Notes under the pieces: model-generated
Seen by the model: only the letters and a program-made list of their open reading frames with translations
Database searches by the model: none
What the model was told of the DNA's origin: nothing
Program-made: the position numbers and the translations under genes
Shown here: piece after piece, positions 21,880 through 32,200 of the stretch
Position numbering within the stretch: the first letter of the stretch is position 1
Layout of the letters: every line of letters starts with the position of its first letter
From: Euglena gracilis
Taxonomy: Eukaryota; Euglenida; Euglenophyceae; Euglenales
Length of the DNA: 64,000 bases
Direction: 5' to 3'
Assembly (NCBI GenBank): GCA_039621445.1
Contig: CP154955.1
Coordinates: forward strand, 61,225,564 to 61,289,563

Positions 21880-22085
21880 CGTGAAAAATTGGAGCCCAGA
21901 TAGACATTATCCAGGCCCACGGCCACCGATGAGGGGTTCGGTGGCCTACGGCCACCGCGGCACGGCTGCGCCCCCCCTCCCCCCCCCATTATCACTGCGC
22001 ATTGTTGCAAAAAAATTGGAGCCCAGATGGACATTATCAAGGCCCACGGCCACCGATGAGGGGTCCGGTGGCCTACGGCCCCCCA
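21880..22085 (+). repeat. Duplicated GGAGCCCAGATGGACATTAT module
   Basis: Two tandem copies of about 115 bp, each running from a TTGGAGCCCAGAT block through CACGGCCACCGATGAGGGG to GGTGGCCTACGGCC. A further copy is at about 14,868-14,935. Confidence 0.75.
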
Positions 22086-22114
22086 CACCCCCCCACCCCC
22101 CCCCCCTACCCCGG

Positions 22115-22330
22115 CGCAAGGCGGTAGACTGGGGGGGGGGGGGCGGGTAGTGGGTAGTCGGCCGACTAGTCGGCCGACTACCCAATTGGTCCACCGACTA
22201 GTCCTAGTCGGTAGCTAGTCGGCGAGACAGGGGGGGGGGGGGTAGTGGGTAGTCGGCCAACTAGTCGGCCGACTACCCACTCTAATGTACTAACGGGTCA
22301 AAACCGCCGACTTTTAAGCCCCCCCCATGC
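22115..22330 (+). repeat. GTCGGCCGACTA family, copy 5
   Basis: Two palindromic GTAGTCGGCCGACTAG blocks separated by TAGTCGGTAGCTAGTCGGC and poly-G, ending in the TCTAATGTACTAACGGGTCA core and TTTTAAGCCCCCCC. Confidence 0.8.
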
Positions 22331-23110
22331 AGGGTGTGGAGTGGGCGGATGAGGAGGTTGCAGAAGGGGCCTCCTCATGGGGGCACTGGGGGGGGGGGAT
22401 GGTGTCGTTCCCCATGTCGTCACCCAGCCAGTTGACCTCCAGGTCTCTGCCGCGGGCGGACACACAGTGGAGCGCATGCCTGCGCCGTGGCAGACTGGCG
22501 GCGGGGGGGATTAGGAGTGCGACATGGGCGACCGGTTCCTGCTATGCACGTCGGTGGCAAGGTCGTGTGATATTCTTGGCAGGTTCCAGATACATTTCCA
22601 CAGCTGGTGCCATTGAGGTACAAATTGCCAACCCCCCCCCACATTTGTCTGGTGTAGGAGCCAGTTTTATATGTTTTCCCAGGACCAGGTGTTAAAAGTT
22701 TTTTGAGGAATTTTGGCCAGAAAAAAAGGTTTTAGAAAAGCGAGGGGCTCTGACATTTGACGGGAAAAGAAAAGAGGGTGCAAAATCTGGCAAAATCTGG
22801 CTATTCTGCCGAATCTGCCAACATTTTCAGAGTTGTCTGTCTGGCCCAAGTTTGCTTCCAGATCCAGCCCTCCATTTTTGTTTGAGGTATTGAAAATTGG
22901 CCCCCAAGAAAATTCGCCCCCCACACCCCCCCCATCCACCCATTGATGCACAATGGAGGAAAATGGGTGAATTTTGCTGTGCCTGAGGTGGATGTGCCAC
23001 ACCATTCATTTTCACACCCACACACCTGCCAAGCATCTTTGCATTTTGAGCATTTTGATCTGTCTCGTGTGGAAAGATCAGAAAACTAGGACAGAAAACC
23101 GGCACATCAA
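22331..23110. other. No gene seen
   Basis: GC-rich sequence to 22,620, then AT-rich sequence. A GTGTAGGAGCCAGTTTT module is at 22,651. No open frame has a recognisable domain. Confidence 0.4.
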
Positions 23111-23183
23111 GCCGCTCTAGCTCAGTCGGTAGAGCGCAAGGCTCTTAACCTTGTGGTCGCGGGTTCGAGCCCCGCGGGCGGTG
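23111..23183 (+). tRNA. tRNA-Lys (CTT)
   Basis: A 73-nt cloverleaf with acceptor GCCGCTC/GGGCGGT, D-arm GCTC-AGTCGGTA-GAGC, anticodon arm CAAGG-CTCTTAA-CCTTG (U33 present, anticodon CTT), T-arm GCGGG-TTCGAGC-CCCGC and discriminator G. No intron. A T-rich stretch after the gene would suit Pol III termination. Confidence 0.95.
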
Positions 23184-23224
23184 CATTTTGCTTTCTCTTG
23201 TGCGTTTGCCTTTTTCCCAGTGCC

Positions 23225-23560
23225 AAACGGTAGACTGGGGGGCGGCCGGCCGACTAGTCGGCCGACTACCCAATTGGTCCGCCGACTAGTCGGCCGACCA
23301 ATTGGGTAGGCGGCCGACTACCCACTCTAATGTACTAACTAATGTACCAACGGGTCAAAACCGCCGACTTTTAAGCCCCCCCCCCTGGGAAAAAAACTTT
23401 TGTCTAAATCACCTCAACGCCAGCCAAAACCCACCCAAATGGCTCCAGAACCCCCCAATTGGGGGTGAATATGCAAAAAATTGGGGGGAAATGTCCATTT
23501 TGGGCCACTTTTGATAAAAGTACACCTCTCCCCATTGAATTTTCAATGTAAGTCAAAATT
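23225..23560 (+). repeat. GTCGGCCGACTA family, copy 6
   Basis: Shares the palindromic block, the doubled TAATGTACTAAC core, and the AATTGGGGGTGAATATGCAA and ATGTCCATTTTGGGCCACTT modules with copy 3. It begins 42 bp after tRNA-Lys. Confidence 0.8.
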
Positions 23561-23617
23561 TGCACAAAAAAAGGTCTATCCCCACTTATGGCCAGTTTCC
23601 CCCCCCCCCCAGGACTC

Positions 23618-23732
23618 TGTCCTGGGGGGGTCCTGGGGGGGTCCTGGGGGGGTCCTGGGGGGGTCCTGGGGGGGTCCTGGGGGGGTCTTGGGGGGGTCCT
23701 GGGGGGGTCCTGGGGGGGTCCTGGGGGGGTCC
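23618..23732. repeat. GGGGGGGTCCT minisatellite, array 1
   Basis: Tandem 11-bp units TCCTGGGGGGG, about ten copies, with one TCTTG variant. On one strand it is a series of G7 runs, a strong G-quadruplex candidate. Confidence 0.9.
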
Positions 23733-23883
23733 CGCAACTTTTTGGCAAAATTTTTGCTCCAAAAGATGAGGTTATTTTGAAGCCCGGGGGGGTCCGGGGG
23801 GGGGGCGGGAGCCCCCCCGGTAGCGGGCGCCGAAGGCGCCCGGAACTCCACGGTCAGTGGGTCATCTGGGTACCGCCCCCGGT

Positions 23884-24032
23884 GGGTCCTGGGGGGGTCC
23901 TGGGGGGGTCCTGGGGGGGGGTCCTGGGGGGGGTCCTGGGGGGGTCTTGGGGGGGTCCTGGGGGGGTCCTGGGGGGGTCCTGGGGGGGTGGGGTCCTGGG
24001 GGGGTCCTGGGGGGGTCCTGGGGGGGTCCTGG
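23884..24032. repeat. GGGGGGGTCCT minisatellite, array 2
   Basis: Continuation of the same unit after about 150 bp of unrelated sequence that includes a CGGGCGCCGAAGGCGCCCGG hairpin. It also contains one TCTTG variant. Confidence 0.9.
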
Positions 24033-24053
24033 GGCAGGGGGGGGGAAATTATG

Positions 24054-24340
24054 CGGTCCGCATTATTCCGCATTATTCCGCATTTTTCCGCATTTCCGCA
24101 TTATTCCGCATTTTTCCGCATTTTTCCGCATATTTTCCGCATTTTTTTTTGTAAATTATCTGCATTTTTCCGCATTTTCGCATTTGACCGCATTTTTCCG
24201 CATTTTTCCGCATTTTTCCGCATTTTTCCGCATTTTTCCGCATTATTTCCGCATTATCCCGCATTTTCCGCATTTTTCCGCATAATTACTGCATTTTTTC
24301 GCATAATTTCCACATTTTTCCGCATAATTTCCGCATTTTT
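24054..24340. repeat. CCGCATTTTT satellite, block 1
   Basis: Tandem decamer CCGCATTTTT with CCGCATTATT and CCGCATAATT variants. It starts within about 25 bp of the end of the G-run minisatellite. Confidence 0.9.
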
Positions 24341-24587
24341 TGTGAATTTTTTACGTTTCAGGTCGACTACAAGGTTCATTGTTTCCCCAATATGTTGGGG
24401 CACAAGTGCTCGTCTTTTCATCTCTCTGTTTTATACATAATTTGTGCTTTGTTTTTCCATTGCATTTTGGTGACTTCTGGCAAGCTTGGGCATCAGCGAT
24501 GGGAATCAAATAGCATCGGGACCCTGCATATTGTGAGGTAGAAATATATCTATCCTCTCCATGTGACCTGGGACTCCACAGAATTTC

Positions 24588-24692
24588 GGCATGTTTTCCG
24601 CATTTTCCGCATTTTTTTTCCGCATAATTTCCGCATAATTTCCGCATTTTTCCGCATTTTTCCGCATAATTACCGCATTTTTTCCCCGCCTG
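24588..24692. repeat. CCGCATTTTT satellite, block 2
   Basis: Same decamers as the block at 24,054, separated from it by about 250 bp of unique sequence. Another C-run/GGTCCTGGGGGGG fragment follows at 24,708-24,750, mirroring the order on the left. Confidence 0.85.
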
Positions 24693-24784
24693 CCAGACTG
24701 CATAATTTCCCCCCCCCCCCCTGCCTGGGGGGGTGGGGTCCTGGGGGGGGGAAAACTGGCCATGACTCCTTATCCCTCCAAGTC

Positions 24785-25275
24785 TATTGCCAACATAGAA
24801 GGGATTTTGTTATTTGAGGCTCGGATTGGGGTGGAGGGGGGAGTTTTCTGTCCCTCGTAATGCAGAATGCTTGCATGTCTAAAGGATTTTCATGTAATCT
24901 CTGTTTCATCATTGGTTTTTTACCCCTCCGGACCCCCATCAATGGCCCACCGACCCCCACTGACCAAAGATTTCCATCTGGGGGTGTTTATTTAGGCGTA
25001 AGACACTTATTTGGACCCATCCGGACCATTTCCGGGTGATTTGGGCCCGCCACAGACCATTTTTATGAGGATTTTCTTCATGGGGGGGGCTTAAAAGCTG
25101 GCGGTTTGGACCCGTTAGTACATTAGAGTGGGTAGTCGGCCGACTAGTTGGCCGACTACCCACTACCCCCCCCCCTGTCTCGCCGACTAGCTACCGACTA
25201 GGCCTAGTCGGCGGACCAATTGGGTAGTCAGCCGACTAGTCGGCCGACTACCCACTACCCCCCCCCCCCAGTCTA
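24785..25275 (-). repeat. GTCGGCCGACTA family, copy 7
   Basis: Full set of modules in minus orientation: GAAGGGATTTTGTTATTTGA, TTGGTTTTTTACCCCTCCGG, ACCATTTCCGGGTGATTTGG, the core GACCCGTTAGTACATTAGAG, then two palindromic blocks ending CAGTCTACCGCCTTGCGCCC. The most complete copy for defining the family. Confidence 0.8.
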
Positions 25276-26175
25276 CCGCCTTGCGCCCTTTTTCCCCGGT
25301 GTGATGGCTTGCTGGCTGACTAGCCTCTGGACATGGAGTTTACCCATGCATTCAAAACGACAAATGCAACACAAGGGATGCTTTTATTTTGGGGCCCTCC
25401 GAACAGTTGCACAAAAGAGGAATTGAAAATCGGTCAATCGACCCCCTTGTCGATCGACCAGCCAGCACCACCCGTTCGAGGCGTTGCAAAAACTGGACCT
25501 CCCCCGATAGTGTCCCCGGCCGGCCGGTCCTAAAGGAATTTTATTGACCCCCCGACAATGTCCCCCCCCCCGATAGTGTCCCATACCCGCCCTGTCGTTG
25601 GACCAGTTATGGGACACTATCGGGGGGGCGCATGGTATTTCCCTACACCCCCCTCACCCCCCCCACTCCTGACCAGTGTGGGCTCTGTTTTTTGCGATAT
25701 GTGAAATTCTGAAACGAAAGAAGAACAGAAACGAAATCAAGAGAAGGTGCATTGTTGCATTAACACCCCATGCTCCACTGGGGCAATGTGGGGCGCCGAA
25801 AGCAGCCGTCTGGCTCGCTGGGGAGACAAGTGGGGGAGGGGGCACCGCCCGGTCCATTTGCACAAGACGGGAGGCGCGCAGTGGGCATTGAGGTAGGCAT
25901 GTGCGAGCGCAATCATTTGCTCAGAAAAGCAGTCAAAAATCTAAATTCTTCTGCAGTTGAATTTTTTGCACGTGGAATTGCTGTAAGGTTGTTTGTGCTT
26001 TTCCTGTTACCCACTCGCTGTGTTTCACCTCCACATCCTGTTCCTTTTTGCCTATTTTTGTTTGCTGTTTTATTCTCTCTTCTGAATTGGTGTTGCTGGG
26101 GGAACTCCTTGGGGAGGCTGTTTTATTCTCTCTCCCAGCCATTTTTTCCCGGTCATGCTTTTGTGATGCGGAGCC
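25276..26175. other. Upstream region of VAC14
   Basis: Contains three CCCCGATAGTGTCC-type motifs (25,505-25,625, one inverted). No promoter element is clear. A pyrimidine-rich stretch precedes the VAC14 start codon, and the context GAGCCATGG is favourable for initiation. Confidence 0.35.
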
Positions 26176-26280
26176 ATGGCTGACCAGCTTATCTCCTCCA
26201 CTGTGGCACGGAACCTCGCCGACAACAAGCAAGATGTGCGGAAGAAAGGGGCGCAGGAGATCGAGACCCAAGTGAAACTG
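26176..26280 (+). CDS. VAC14: VAC14 exon 1
   Basis: Starts at ATG in GAGCCATGG and reads [10 protein letters not shown] through E-I-E-T-Q-V-K-L (residues 1-35). This matches the N-terminal 'A-x-x-E-I-E-K-L-V' helix of Vac14. Donor GTATTT, phase 0. Confidence 0.85.
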
Positions 26281-29200
26281 GTATTTTTGCTGGTGGCACA
26301 TCCTTTGACATACATCTTTCAGCCTTACCCCTCCCCAACCTTTGCTTCTTTTTTATCTGGCAATGTCATTTCGGGTCGAACACAAATAGGTGTCTCAAAA
26401 ATAAGGTCAATGCTGAATCATTTTGTTTGTTGTTCGAGGGCATGGAGGGTTAATGTTTTTTACCATGGAAAATTAAAAAAATTGCAGAACGATTGGGGTG
26501 GTGGTTGGTTTTGGTTTTCTTTTAATCATTTGGTTGTGGCAATTTTGCATTTGACCATCCAAAAAGTGGTCCCCGACCTCCCCCAGGTCCTCATGAAATA
26601 GCTCTGGCTGGTATTTCCACCAGCCAAATTTTGCCCAGCACTCCATCAGATGACCATTTGGCAATTGCCCTGCTTGTTGCAAATGCAGCGTTTGTAGTTC
26701 CTCTCTCTCTCTTGTTGGAAGACATGCTTCTGGACGTTGTTTTTTTTGCACGGTTTTTTTCGCTTTTTTTTGAACTCACTTCACCACACAAATAACCATT
26801 TTGTAAGAAGAAAAGTTGCAGCGAATGCAAAATGAAGCCCTCGCTCATGAAGGTGCCGATTTGCAACGAAACAGGTCCTTGTCTGCCACACAGACCCACA
26901 GAAACCATGCACATTTTTTTTTTGGAAATGGACCATCTGCATCCCCACCCCTCCCAGCTGCGGCAGAACAATGACTGGCAGAACGTGCGTGGCACCCAGG
27001 GGATTTCTCAGGCTTGAGTGGACCCCGGCGTTGGTTTGATGGGCCCAGCCAACCAGCACCTTTTTTTCCAGCCAGCAAGCTCCCAGCCAGCCTGCCGGCC
27101 CTCTGGGGTCCAGCACATTTCGGGATTCTATGAACAATTGAATGTCCATTTCACTCCCCAGAAATTCAGACTGGAGCACATGGAGAGCATTCCGGTTTAA
27201 AAGGAAGGGCTGGTTCTGACCCCACCAATCGCCGTAGACCGTACGGGTTTTTCCATGGGTGGTGGGTGAAACCTTTGGATGGTGGCCGGTGGACAGGCAT
27301 TAGTTATTGCTTTTTTGAGGCGAGCAAAAAATTTAAGGTTTTTAAGGCTTTTTTTTAAACAGTGTTTTGAGGTTTTGAGGTTTTGAGGCAGTTTGAAAAT
27401 TTTCAAGAATTCATTGGGTGTCAATTTTCCAGGGGGGGGTTAAACAGCCATCTGGGCATCAAATAACGTCGGTCCAGGTTGAAAATCAAACAGGTCCAAC
27501 CCCTATTTTTTTTTTTTAGCTTTGGGTGGATGGACAATGTTTCAGTGAGAAATGATTTTTTTCTCCTGGGATTGATTTGTTTTTACCGAGATTTTGTGAT
27601 TCCTTCTTTCATCAAAATTCAAAAACTTTCTGGAAGAAAAAATTTTCTGGGAAGAAGTCAGGGGTTGTTAAGGTCATATAAGGTTTTTTAAGGTGCGTTA
27701 ATGCCCGGTGGTGGGCAGTCTTTGTTGGGTTTCACTTTTTTTTGTGGTGAGCGCTCTGGGTGGTTGTTTATTTGGGCTCAACGACGTAGGCTGTGGGGGG
27801 TGGGGGGGGGGTCTGGTGGGTCGATAGATTATGGTCGGTCGACCCACCAAACCCCCCTCCAATTGTCAATTTTTGAATTTTTTTCTGTTTTATTCGGCCT
27901 TCGGCCGACTAAAACAGTGCTTCTTGAAAAAACCCCTTTATGTTTATGCCTTGTGTTGCCCATTTGCGCGCGCATGTGGAGTTTTTGAGTTTTGGGTCGC
28001 CCGATTTTGGGTCTATCGACCACCAGGACCCCCCACCCCCCCATCCACCGACCCAGTCTATTGACCACCCAGCGTACGTATGTGGGCTGCCCCTTGGCCT
28101 GTTGACAAATTCCAAGATCACCTCCTTGTTGCGTCCAAGTAGGGCGGTCCATGAGGGTGATTTTTTTTTTTGGTCAGGACGGCTCCCTGAGGACTGCCTT
28201 AGGCCCAGGGGATGCCCGACAGCCGATCCGGGGTGTGAATAAAAAGTCAAAAACACATTTTTTGATGTTTTGAGCAAACAGGGAATGCCATTTTTGTCAA
28301 AATATGGCATTTTTTGCTTGAATGTGCCAGGACGAGAAAATTTTTTTGCTTAAGGGCCTTCCTGCGTCTAATGCATTGGGTTTTGCTGCATTATTCAGAT
28401 ACATTTTTTTTTCGCCCTTCCCCTCTGCAACACTCTTTGGGCAGGCAACGTTCAATCTTTTGGCAGGCGCGGAGGGGGCTTGTTTTTTTTTTCTTCGCTG
28501 GCTGGCTGTGGGATTTGGGAAATTCCCTGGAGGCATCATTCATGCCCTGACGGTCAATTTCACCCGCTCTGTACAAACGTCGCACCGCAAAGGGGGCCTT
28601 TTGGCCCTTGCCGCAACTGCCATTGCTCTCTTCACGGTGTGTTTGTCTTTGTGAGTGTGTTACCATGAATCATCTCGTTTGGCTTTTGCATCAACCTCCC
28701 AAATCTATCAACCCGCATTTAAAACGGTCACGGATGAAAGGACAATCCCCCCTGCAGCTGAATTCAAAAAAGGGGCATTGTATGTTGTGCTTGCGCCCCC
28801 CATGCCCCCCACCCCCTGTGGCAGGAGGTAGGCCCATTCCTGGGAGAACTGGTACCCCCGGTGATCGAGTGCTTCAGCGATCAGGACGCCACGGTGCGCT
28901 TCCACGCGTGCGAGACAATGTACAACATCGCCAAGGTGGCTCGGGCTGACATCCTGCCCTTCTTCGGCCCCATCTTTGAGGGGCTTGTCAAGGTCCATCT
29001 TGCCCGCCCCAAATCTTTCAGTCTGGCAACCAACCACAGCAGTTTCAAACGCCTGCACACCTTCTTCAATAAGACACAAACACAAAGCTGAAGTCCATTT
29101 GGAAACTTCTGGCCTCTGCTGGGCGTGTGTCGCCAGATTACATGAGTCCAATTTCTTTTTGGGGAGGGTATGCCCACTCTGGATTCTTGAGAGAAACGAA

Positions 29201-32200
29201 CGACTCGGAATTGCTTTCCCCTCGCGAACAAGGCATCCCAACTCATACTTGGCGGGTGAACCTTTGAGTTGCCCAATTTTTCCAAAGCAAGGTACTTTGG
29301 GCATCATTGCCCCCCACTTTTGGGTCCATTTTTTTTGATTTTTTACAAAAATTTTCGAAAATAAAGCAAATTCAAACGAAATGTCTGCAACCTCAAATGA
29401 AGCTTTTGGAACGTACATGGCATTTTGCTTTCCCTGTGCCTCCGTGGCTGGCCCAAGTTATAGCCTTTTTTAGTACATTTGGCCTGTTTTTACTTTGGCG
29501 TGTTAGGGTCATTGGGGTCAAAAAATCCAAAGATTCAGAATATCTTTAAAATGTTAAAATGGTTGCTGGGCCGCCGGGTCCCAGGCTGTCCGTGGGTTTT
29601 CAAGAGTGGGTTTAAGCAGGACTCTGGTCCCACCTGGGGGGGGGGGTGCAATGGGTGAGATGTTTGCCATCCGTGTTTGCCATTGTTTGCCATTGTTTGT
29701 TTGAAGGCTTGGCCAGAAAAAGGTTTTGGGGGTTGTGAAGAATTGGGTGCCTAGGAAAAGTGCCCACTCTGGGGGACATTCCATGAATTTTTCTTCTTGC
29801 ATTCGTTTTGCAGCGACATGAGTTTTCAGGGCAATACAGATCCCCTGCGATGCCCCCCGTGATCTGACACCGGAACAGTTGACCTTTCCTCCTCGTAGCT
29901 GTCAGCAGACAACGAATTGAAGGTGCAGAACGCGACCTTCACTTTGGACCGCCTCATCAAGGACATCGCCACAGAAACAGATGCATTTGATGTTGCCAAG
30001 TGTTGCCATTTGTCCCTCATTCTTCCCCACCTGCCTACCAGCCTGGAACGAATTCACATGGATGTTAGTTGGGCCAAAGTCTTTCCCTCAAGAAACGGCA
30101 CCCCCCAGGCAAAAGTTCGGACACCCAGTGAAGGCAAAGGAAGCAACATGGAAGCTTCACCAGACACAGTTTTTTTTTGCATTCTTTGCCAGAAATGAAT
30201 CAAATCCAAACAGGTATGTTGCCACAAAGACTTTAATTTAAAAGCAAAGCCAAGCAGGAGGACCGTTGCTCAAAATCACGCAAACAACACAGAGTCTGCA
30301 AACAATGGAGCCAGAAATTCACAAGTCCTTCGGACGTGGCTGTCTTGCAACAATGGCTAAGCATATAGACACAAGGCTCAAGTCAGGGCGGTCCTCAAGG
30401 GAAGGGAAAGTTTTTTGTTTTTATTTTCTTAAGGACCGCCCTCCCCTGGGCCAAAGGGCCGGCCAAGGGCTAGACTGGGACTTGCACGGGGCCAGGAATT
30501 GAAAAGGCGAAAAACAATTTTTTTTTGCCAAGGTGGATGGGTGATGGTCCAAGGATGGCAGGATTCTTTGCCTGATGTTGACCGGTTCTCACCGAATAAA
30601 TGCCAAACCTCCTTGCCCATTTTCCTGATAACTTTGCATGGATTGTGTGGGACAGGGGAGTTTTTTTTCCCCCTGAAGGGCCGCCTTGGCTCAAGCACCC
30701 CAAAGGGCTGCTGCCAAAAAAAGTGCATGGTTTCTGAATCAGCAGGTTCCCAACACCTAATCAAAGTTCACATGAAAATATTGTCTCACGATGTAATAAA
30801 TTAAATTGAGGGTGTAGGAGGAGAAATTTTTTCGAAGTCCTCTCAAAAAAAAAAGTGTGTGAACCGGGGTAGCTCCTAAAGCTCCAAGCCACGCATGAAT
30901 GTCAAACTGTTCTTGTTCGGATCACAGGTTCATTGGGCTGGTGAAGCGGCAGATTGGGTCGAACAACCCGTATATCCGCCAGTTCCTCGTGTCCTGGCTG
31001 ATGGCACTTGACGCTGTACCAGACATCAACTGGGGTTCCCTCCGCTTTGTTGTCTATGGTTCAGACATGCGTGTGCAATGCATCTTAAACACGTTCAGTA
31101 CTTGTCAACTCTCCATGACTTATTCATTGGAAATTTGAATAAAGAACCTTTCTGTGCTGTATGCCAGATGTGTGTGTGTGTGTATACCAGGCATCATTGT
31201 TTAAGGCATTGTTAATTACTACATTTTTTTTCCATTTAAGGCATTTTAAGGCTTTTAAGCTTAAATCGAAGGCTCCTTAAAAAACAACATTCGGTTTAAC
31301 CTCTTTGTTCTGCAGGCATGTGTGAAGGGGTCAAACAAACAGGGATTGGTATAAATCCGAAACAGATAATTGTGGATAATTACGGATGGCTATGGATGAG
31401 CCTTAAAAAAATACTGAAATACGGCAAACCATGGATTATCACGCAACAATAGATAACTGCAGACGAGCCTTCTCCCCAAACACGGATAATTGCGGATTCA
31501 AGGACCGCCCTCTGGCCCAAGGGCAAGGGCCAGACTGGGACTTGAATGTGGTCGAAAAGAAAACTGTCAAAACACACAATTTTTTAATGTTCTCTCTGGT
31601 TTTGTGATGGTGCAAGGATGCCAGGTCACTTTTTTCCCCAATGTCAACCTTTTCACCGAAAGGCTTCGAGTTTTCGGCCTTTTTTTCCTGTGTATTTTCA
31701 GTTGATGTGCTGGGAACAGGGGTTTTTTAAAGACCGGGGGGGGGGGGGGTGGGGCGCAGCCCCCCCCTCCCCTGGGGGGGGGGGGTGGCGGGGGGGGAAG
31801 GGGGTCCCTGGGGACCCACAAAAAATGGCCGAAAAATCGCGAAAAGTGCTAAAAATAGAATTTTTCGGCGCCTGCGGCGCCGAAAAGTATATCCCACCCC
31901 CCTCCGGGGGGGACCCCCCCCCGGGGGGGGGAGGGGGTCCGGCGGACCCACCCATTCTACCCCCCCTCCCCCCCCCGGGGGTCCAAACTTAAAAAAATCC
32001 CTGGCTGGGAAGCAGAGTTTTTGCTCGATTCGCCAACGGACCACCCTGTGCGGGTGTGGAGTTCAGCACAGCTGACAAGGACTTCTGACGAAGGTGGAGG
32101 GGAGGGGCTTACATCAGCATATACCAAAATGTATTATTAGCTGTGCGTCATGTTGTTTTTGAGTGGTCTTTGTTACACTCGGACATTTCAGAGGTTGAAT

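Noticed and set aside
23588-24154. Long glycine/tryptophan-rich frames
   Set aside because: They are translations of the 11-bp TCCTGGGGGGG array, whose unit length allows open frames in several phases.
24054-24692. CRISPR-like repeats
   Set aside because: Units are contiguous decamers without spacers, in eukaryotic DNA; this is a satellite.
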